Shown piece by piece: positions 61,498 through 64,000 of a DNA stretch of 64,000 bases. The stretch spans positions 1 to 64,000 of the forward strand of contig JAFEFQ010000238.1 of assembly GCA_018240505.1 (NCBI GenBank), given 5' to 3'. How positions within the stretch are numbered: position 1 is the stretch's first letter; the number at the start of each line of letters is the position of its first letter. The translations under genes were made by a program, and so were the position numbers. The notes under the pieces were generated by a model. It ran no database searches. It was given only the letters and a program-made list of their open reading frames with translations, and was not told the origin of the DNA. Origin of the DNA: Pseudomonadota bacterium. GTDB taxonomy: Bacteria; Pseudomonadota; Gammaproteobacteria; Xanthomonadales; Rhodanobacteraceae.

Positions 61498-64000
61498 GTG
61501 GCATCGGGGGCGGCGTCAGTGAGCGTGCGCTGGGTTGCACTATCGGTTCGGAATCGGGCGACGGCGATGCTCGCTGCCGCGTGGTTCGGCGCGTGCGCAG
61601 CCGCGGCGCAGCCCGAAGCCGTCGACGCGCTCGAGCCCGGCCAGGTGTATCGCGCCCAATTGATTGCGGGCGGCCACCGCGACTATGCCGTGCGCTTGCC
61701 CGCCGGCCACGCCGTCGAAACAAGCTTGCGGCAACTTGGCGTTCACTCGGTCGGGCTGCGCATCGCGGGCGAGGCCGGCCGCCCCTCGTTCCAGGTGGAT
61801 GCGGGCAGGCAGGCGGTCCAGCAGGTGACGCTGATCGCGACCGGCGCCGTCATCGTGCGTTTTTCCGTGACGGCCAAGTTGGGCAGCTCCTACGAAATCG
61901 CGCTCGGTCCGGTGCATCCGGCCAGCGATGCGGACCGTCGTCGCGCGACTGCGCAGGCGTTGCTGGCGGCGGCGAACGATCTGCGCCGGTCGGCGGGCAG
62001 TTTCGAGGCCGGGGACATCGATCAGGCGGCGGCGAAGCGGGCAGCGGAGACGTACCGCGACGCACTCGCGGCGTGGCAAGCCGTGCCGGATTCCTGCGAA
62101 GTGCGCCGAACTCTGTCCGGCCGGGCGCGCCTGCTGTTCGCGCTGGGCGACTACGCCCGGGCGCAGGAATCCGCGCGCACGGCGCTGGAGACGGCCTGCG
62201 ATCGCGGCGGCGATCCGTCCGTGTCGGCCTACGCGGCGGAAGCCGAGCGCACGCTCGGCGCCAGCCTGGCTTACCTCGGCGACCGCCTCGGCGCGATCGC
62301 CGCGCAGCGGCGCGCGTTGTCGCTGTACCGCAGGACCGGCGATGAACGCTTCCAGGGCGTCGTGCTCGGCAACCTCGTCTCGAACTATGCGGAAACGGGG
62401 CAGAAGGGCAAGGCATTCGACGCCGCGACGGAGGCGCTGAAGCTGGCGCAGGCGACCGGCGACGGCCCGGGAGTCGTGTTCGGCCGCGAGCGCCTCGCAT
62501 CGGTGCTGATGGGGCGTGGCGAGTACAGCCGCGCGCTCGACGTGTTCGCGCAGACGTTCGACGACCTGCGCCGGACGCCGTATCCGATGGTCGAGAACAT
62601 GGCCTGGAGCGACCTCGGCAATCTCTATCGCGAATTGGGCGAGTCCGAACAGGCATTGTCGGCCTATCGGAAATCCGAGGCGGCCGCGGCGGCGAACAAG
62701 GAGCCGCCGGCGGTGGCCGAAGCGCTTGTGAACCAGGGCGACGCGGCGCTCGATGCCGGTCGCATCGATGCGGCCGCCGGCCTGTACGAGCAGGCGTTGC
62801 ACCTCGGCAGCGCCGGCGGCTTCGCTCGCGAGCAGGCACACGGCTTGCGCGGCCTGGGGCAGGTCGCGCTCGCACGCGGAAACTGGAGCGAGGCGAAGAC
62901 ACGCTTTCTCGCGGCGAAAGAGATGGCGGGCAAGCAGGGCGCGCAGGACGAAACGATCGAGGTCGAACTCGCACTCGGCGATCTGGAAAGCCGACAGCAC
63001 CAGTTCGCCGCTGCGCGACCGCACTATGTGCATGCCCTCGATCTGGCCCGGCAAACCCATGCGCTGAGCAAGCAGCCGGTGGCGCTGGCGGCGCTGGCGC
63101 GGCTGGAAAAGCAGACCGGTGACTTCATTGCGGCCAGGCGCTTCATCGAACAGGCGCTCGATCTCATCGAATCCGAACGCATGCGACTCAGCAACCTGCG
63201 TCTGCGCACGAGCTATTTCTCGTCGATGCGCGCCTACTACGCACTGGACATCGATATCCTGATGCAGTTGCACCAGCGCGAGCCGCACGCCGGCCATGCC
63301 GCCGCGGCGCTGCAGGTCGCGGAGCGCGCGCGCGCGCGATCGTTGCAGGACCAGTTGACCGAACGCGGCATCGACCTGCGCAAGGACGTCGATCCCGCCC
63401 TGCTCGGGCGCGAACGCGATGCCGAAGACGGCGTGCAAGCGGCTGCCTACGAGTTCCAGCGGCTGTCCGACAACGCGAGCCGCGCGCGCCGCGAAACGTT
63501 GCAGAACGCGCTCGACGAAGCGAATGCCCGGCTCGATCAGGCGCGCGCGAAGCTGCGCGAGTCGAACCCGCGCTACGCGGACCTGATGCGCCCGCCGCGA
63601 TTCGACCTCGACGGCATTCGCCGGCAACTGCTCGACGACGACGTGAACGTGCTCGAGTACTGGCTCGGCGACGAGCGCAGCTATGTCTGGGCGATCACAC
63701 GCGACGGAGTCGATGCGCAGGTTTTGCCGGCGCGCGCGGCGATCGAGCAGCCGGTGGGCGCGCTGCGCGAAAAGCTCGATGCGCGCGCCTCTCTCGCCGC
63801 CTCCGTGCCGATGGAGAAATTGGCCGGACAGGATGCCGCCGCAGCCGCGGCGGTCGAAGCACAGGCGCGCGCGCTGCGGGAGCAGATTCTGCCCGCCGCT
63901 GTCCGCAACCGGTTGCGGGCGCAGGTCGCCGTCGTGGCCGACGGCGACCTGCAACTTCTGCCGTTCGCGTTGCTGCCGTTCGCTCGCAGCGCGCCCGCGC
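61498..64000 (+). CDS. TPR-CHAT protein (3' end beyond window)
   Basis: Open to the end of the window, at least 834 residues. A likely signal segment (RNRATAMLAAAWFGACAAAAQPEA) is followed by a beta-rich domain (VYRAQLIAGGHRDYAVRLP), then many TPR-like helical repeats (about 150-560; ARLLFALGDYARAQESARTAL, LGNLYRELGESEQALSAYRK, GRIDAAAGLYEQALHLG). The start of a CHAT caspase-like domain is recognisable: AERARARSLQDQL, NVLEYWLGDERSYVWAITRDG, VAVVADGDLQLLPFALLPF. The catalytic His and Cys would lie beyond 64000. The start is uncertain: GTG at 61498, 61519 or 61525, or ATG 61567; an ATG at 61488 is out of frame. It is divergent from the sedolisin gene across 135 bp. Confidence 0.88.
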   Translation, partial: MASGAASVSVRWVALSVRNRATAMLAAAWFGACAAAAQPEAVDALEPGQVYRAQLIAGGHRDYAVRLPAGHAVETSLRQLGVHSVGLRIAGEAGRPSFQVDAGRQAVQQVTLIATGAVIVRFSVTAKLGSSYEIALGPVHPASDADRRRATAQALLAAANDLRRSAGSFEAGDIDQAAAKRAAETYRDALAAWQAVPDSCEVRRTLSGRARLLFALGDYARAQESARTALETACDRGGDPSVSAYAAEAERTLGASLAYLGDRLGAIAAQRRALSLYRRTGDERFQGVVLGNLVSNYAETGQKGKAFDAATEALKLAQATGDGPGVVFGRERLASVLMGRGEYSRALDVFAQTFDDLRRTPYPMVENMAWSDLGNLYRELGESEQALSAYRKSEAAAAANKEPPAVAEALVNQGDAALDAGRIDAAAGLYEQALHLGSAGGFAREQAHGLRGLGQVALARGNWSEAKTRFLAAKEMAGKQGAQDETIEVELALGDLESRQHQFAAARPHYVHALDLARQTHALSKQPVALAALARLEKQTGDFIAARRFIEQALDLIESERMRLSNLRLRTSYFSSMRAYYALDIDILMQLHQREPHAGHAAAALQVAERARARSLQDQLTERGIDLRKDVDPALLGRERDAEDGVQAAAYEFQRLSDNASRARRETLQNALDEANARLDQARAKLRESNPRYADLMRPPRFDLDGIRRQLLDDDVNVLEYWLGDERSYVWAITRDGVDAQVLPARAAIEQPVGALREKLDARASLAASVPMEKLAGQDAAAAAAVEAQARALREQILPAAVRNRLRAQVAVVADGDLQLLPFALLPFARSAPA

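Noticed and set aside
61488..62345. Plus-strand frame starting with ATG at 61488
   Set aside because: It is Arg-rich and lacks any domain; the overlapping frame from 61498 encodes clear TPR and CHAT sequence and stays open to the window end.
61540..63954. Long minus-strand frame opposite the TPR-CHAT gene
   Set aside because: The translation is His/Arg/Leu-rich without motifs; it is a codon-bias shadow of the CHAT frame.

Overview
This window is high-GC chromosomal DNA from a gammaproteobacterium, most likely of the order Xanthomonadales (a Rhodanobacteraceae/Dokdonella-like organism is my best guess). The reasons are the conserved gammaproteobacterial gene blocks (petABC-sspAB, surE-pcm-nlpD-rpoS, miaA-hfq-hflXKC-purA, sucAB-lpd), a GyrA with Gln at position 83 as reported for Stenotrophomonas, a DUF3301 protein, GTAGGG-ended palindromic repeats, and large secreted Asp-box and sedolisin proteins. 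Species was not determined by any search.

Layout. 1-6.5 kb: miaB (cut by the window edge), a lytic transglycosylase, a DegS-type protease and the cytochrome bc1 operon petABC, whose leader holds a run of hairpins. 6.8-11 kb: sspA-sspB, a DUF3301 protein, tRNA-Val(CAC), an EcsC-like protein, mtnA and a GtrA-family protein. 11-17 kb: gyrA, a small TonB-C-domain protein, a peroxiredoxin, an Hsp20 gene with a strong sigma-32-type promoter, cbpA and pilH. 17-25 kb, all minus strand: acuI/yhdH, an LCM-type methyltransferase, and lpdA-sucB-sucA (2-oxoglutarate dehydrogenase). 25-32 kb: a GNAT, surE-pcm-DedA-nlpD, two small genes, a block of three unrecognised minus-strand genes, then rpoS. 32-39 kb: a giant Lhr-type helicase and an OPT transporter. 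39-46.9 kb: an OmpA-family porin, an RsuA/RluB-type pseudouridine synthase, kbl and tdh (threonine to glycine) flanking two unrecognised envelope genes. 46.9-53.6 kb: miaA-hfq-hflX-hflK-hflC-purA. 53.6-64 kb: an accessory-looking secreted-protein locus: an Asp-box repeat protein, a 1497-residue sedolisin (S53) peptidase with Ig-like domains and a C-terminal sorting-like tail, and, divergently, a TPR-CHAT protein that runs off the end of the window.

Most of the window is housekeeping. The unusual content is (a) several families of short palindromic repeats that do more than sit between genes: two different families are inserted in frame in the helicase gene, one family supplies the stop codons of pcm, rluB and kbl, and another sits at the translation starts of petC and rluB; (b) the sedolisin/TPR-CHAT/Asp-box locus at the right end; (c) a three-gene block of unknown function inserted between the nlpD group and rpoS; and (d) an hflX gene whose only family-consistent start codon is CTG. 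All calls come from reading the sequence and from general family knowledge; no database search was possible.
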